From: Tetrapisispora phaffii CBS 4417
Lineage: Eukaryota; Ascomycota; Saccharomycetes; Saccharomycetales; Saccharomycetaceae
Assembly (NCBI RefSeq): GCF_000236905.1
Contig: NC_016531.1
Coordinates: 124,001 to 188,000, forward strand
Length of the DNA: 64,000 nt
Direction: 5' to 3'
Shown: positions 60,324 through 64,000 of the stretch, in pieces
Layout of the letters: each line of letters begins with the position of its first letter
Numbering within the stretch: the stretch's first letter is position 1
Notes under the pieces: model-generated
Seen by the model: only the letters and a program-made list of their open reading frames with translations
Database searches by the model: none
Told to the model about the DNA's origin: nothing
Position numbers and translations under genes: made by a program

Positions 60324-62357
60324 ATGTCAGAAAATTTTTTGGTTAGAGATGAAACAAGTCTAAGGGATTTGCAGATTAATGCAATTGTGAAAATGTTATT
60401 TTTAAATAATCTAAATGTAAATGCCTCTAACAATGGACTGGGATCAGGTTCTTCAAACACTGGTGGTAATTTATTAGATACTATTGATTTAGAGAATTCA
60501 TTTAATGATTCGGAATTATCTTGGAAAGTTTTAATTTTAGATGATGTAACCATGGGTATTGTATCGTCCATTTTAAGGGTTAATGACTTGTTGAAATGTG
60601 GTGTTACTATTCATTATTTAATAGATCAGAAAAGAACCCCAATTAACGATGTGCCTGCCATTTACTTTGTGACACCAACAAAGGCTAATTTAGATATGAT
60701 CACTAGAGATATTAAAAATGATTATTACTCAGATTACTATGTCAATTTTTCTACAAATTTAGAAAGATCTTTACTAGAAGAATTTGCCAAGGATGTCACA
60801 TTGGCTGGAAAATCTGATAAGATTAAACAGGTTTACGATCAATATTTAAATTTTATTGTTACTGAACCTGAACTATTTTCTTTAGAAATTAATAATACCT
60901 ATTCAATTTTAAACAATCCAAAATCCACGGAAGATGTCATTAACACTCTATGTGAAGATATCTCCAATGGTTTATTCAACACAATCATTACCTCTAATAC
61001 AATTCCAATTATTAGAGCCCCAGTAGGTGGCCCAGCAGAAATCATTGCACAAAAATTAAGTACAAAATTACGTGACTATGTTATCAATATCAAATTATCA
61101 TCAAATTCGTCATCATCTGGTTCTGAGGATTATCTAGACAGATATGTGCTTGTGCTCTTAGATAGAAACATCGATTTCGCTTGTATGTTTAGCCATTCAT
61201 GGATATATCAATGTATGATTTTTGATGTGTTCAATTTATCAAAGAATAGAGTCTCTATCCCAATAAATGATACAAAACAAAATGAAGAAACAGAAAATAA
61301 TAATAAAACTGTACAAAAAATGAAGACCTTCGATTTAGATCCAAATGACTTCTTTTGGAAACAAAACTCTCATTTACCTTTCCCAGAAGCTGCTGAAAAT
61401 GTCGAGTTAGAATTATCAAAATATAAGCACGACGCTGAAGAAATAACTAAAAAAACAGGTATAACTGATCTAAACAACTTAAATTCAAACTCTGATAGCG
61501 ATACTTTACAGATACAGGAAGCTGTCAAGAGACTACCTGAATTAACAGCCAGAAAATCAGTTATTGATAATCATATGAATATCTTCTCTGCATTATTAGC
61601 AGAATTAGAAAACAAACATTTGGATTCATTTTTTGAAATTGAACAAGATCCAGACAACAAAAATTTGAAGTTGAAATTTATGGAATTATTAAATGATGGC
61701 AAGACAAATAATTTGAATGATAAATTAAGAACTTTTGTTTATCTATTTTTAACCTCAACAAATGGTCTACCTAATGAATTTATTAAAGATGTTGAAACTT
61801 ATTTTGAAAAGAATAATTTCAAGATAGGTGCCTTCAAGTATATATATAAGTTAAGAGAATTCATGACATTATCACAAATGTCATTACAAAACAAATCCTT
61901 GGAAAATGGTAAACCTAATAATAAAGACTCACAAACATCAACTACCCTTTCCGGTTTATATAATTTGACTGAAGGTAAATTACAAGGTGGTGTCGGTAGT
62001 TTAATAACAGGAATAAAAAAACTGCTACCTGAAAAAAAAACAATCCCAATTACCAACATTGTCGAAGCTATTATGGATCCATTGAATAGTTCTCAGAAGA
62101 ACTTAGAAACCACCGATAGTTACTTATACCTTGATCCAAGAGCAACAAGGGGTTCTCAAACCAAAAAACCAAAGAGACAATCGTATAATAAGTCAATCGT
62201 ATTTGTTGTTGGTGGTGGTAACTATTTAGAATATCAAAACTTACAAGAATGGGCGCATTCTGAATTGCATAATCCAAAGAAGGTTATGTATGGAAGTACA
62301 GCAATTGTATCTCCAAATGATTTCTTGAGTGAAATATCCACTCTATCAGAAAACTGA
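60324..62357 (+). CDS. SLY1: SM-family SNARE regulator Sly1
   Basis: Sec1/Munc18 protein of ER-Golgi transport that binds the Sed5 N-peptide and promotes assembly of SNARE complexes that include Bet1, also in this window. The 677 residues (666 in S. cerevisiae) begin with LRDLQINAIVKMLFLN and include WKVLILDDVTMGIVSSILRVNDLLKCGVT near 64-92. The YVLVLLDRNIDFACMFSHSWIYQ segment follows near 275-297, the helical insert PELTARKSVIDNHMNIFSALL near 404-424, and a C-terminal SIVFVVGGGNYLEYQNLQEW near 625-644. It corresponds to YDR189W. Confidence 0.96.
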   Translation: MSENFLVRDETSLRDLQINAIVKMLFLNNLNVNASNNGLGSGSSNTGGNLLDTIDLENSFNDSELSWKVLILDDVTMGIVSSILRVNDLLKCGVTIHYLIDQKRTPINDVPAIYFVTPTKANLDMITRDIKNDYYSDYYVNFSTNLERSLLEEFAKDVTLAGKSDKIKQVYDQYLNFIVTEPELFSLEINNTYSILNNPKSTEDVINTLCEDISNGLFNTIITSNTIPIIRAPVGGPAEIIAQKLSTKLRDYVINIKLSSNSSSSGSEDYLDRYVLVLLDRNIDFACMFSHSWIYQCMIFDVFNLSKNRVSIPINDTKQNEETENNNKTVQKMKTFDLDPNDFFWKQNSHLPFPEAAENVELELSKYKHDAEEITKKTGITDLNNLNSNSDSDTLQIQEAVKRLPELTARKSVIDNHMNIFSALLAELENKHLDSFFEIEQDPDNKNLKLKFMELLNDGKTNNLNDKLRTFVYLFLTSTNGLPNEFIKDVETYFEKNNFKIGAFKYIYKLREFMTLSQMSLQNKSLENGKPNNKDSQTSTTLSGLYNLTEGKLQGGVGSLITGIKKLLPEKKTIPITNIVEAIMDPLNSSQKNLETTDSYLYLDPRATRGSQTKKPKRQSYNKSIVFVVGGGNYLEYQNLQEWAHSELHNPKKVMYGSTAIVSPNDFLSEISTLSEN

Positions 62358-62548
62358 TAATACAAATGTAGTAGTTTCTGTGTAATATACATTTTTATAG
62401 AATAAAAATAATTACAATTCTATAAATTATCTCATTATTTTTCATAAGCTCTATTATTTCCTTTGAAAAAAATTATTTATTCTGATATTAATACTTATAC
62501 TTGTAGTTTGCTTATGCTTGTTATATAAGACTAGGAATCAATGGGAAC

Positions 62549-63949
<1,401 letters not shown>

Positions 63950-64000
63950 TTATTATATTTTTATTTTATAAGCCCTTGCGATGCCTGCTGTATCGTTGCG

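Overview
This is a chromosomal segment of a budding yeast (Saccharomycetaceae). It shows compact, AT-rich, mostly intronless genes, a tRNA-Trp with an intron at the canonical position, one GTATGT/TACTAAC mRNA intron, a U4 snRNA of the Saccharomyces type, and about two dozen proteins that read directly onto S. cerevisiae families. The gene content points to a post-whole-genome-duplication species outside Saccharomyces. Genes that S. cerevisiae keeps on two sister chromosomes are interleaved here on one (IX with V; IV with XII), while many expected neighbours are absent (NAS2, YIL001W, SDH4, CSN9, SAS4, PLP1, CCT6). That is the pattern of independent gene loss from duplicated tracks. The species cannot be named from the sequence; Tetrapisispora, Vanderwaltozyma or Kazachstania-like lineages are reasonable guesses.

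Region 1 (0.5-16.5 kb) matches the left flank of S. cerevisiae CEN9/CEN5: tRNA-Trp, URM1, GCN4 (with a three-uORF leader), MIT1, a mitochondrial NAD+ carrier (YIA6/YEA6), EPS1, BET1, CFD1 and INP51. Gap 16474-17254 holds a point-centromere candidate, exactly where synteny predicts one. Region 2 (17.2-28 kb) matches the right flank: PMI40, FMP52, YND1, NUG1, an unlabelled U4 snRNA (SNR14) and DJP1.

Region 3 (28.4-40.3 kb) holds two divergent TIR/DAN-type cell-wall mannoprotein genes, a PDR11/AUS1-type sterol-import ABC transporter and an MNN1-family mannosyltransferase (MNT3). It looks like an anaerobic and cell-wall cluster. Its order is the reverse of YIL014W-YIL013C-YIL011W, so it marks an inversion relative to S. 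cerevisiae. Gap 29.0-31.1 kb carries four Upc2-like TCGTTTA sites. A pure (ATA)43 microsatellite lies between PDR11 and MNT3.

Region 4 (40.7-64 kb) follows S. cerevisiae YDR175-YDR190: RSM24, NGG1, UBC1, NVJ3, PUS5 (from the chromosome XII sister track), SCC2, CDC1, a likely SND1, SLY1 and RVB1.

The most interesting points are: a BET1 start codon that appears to be split by the intron (AT|G); the U4 gene with a possible RNase III hairpin behind it; the centromere candidate; GCN4 uORFs whose first member closely resembles S. cerevisiae uORF1; two long inverted repeats in intergenic DNA; and a 2.4-kb gap (57.9-60.3 kb) with perfect URS1, PACE, STRE and TATA elements but no assigned gene. All calls rest on reading the sequence and on remembered family features; no alignment or database search was run.
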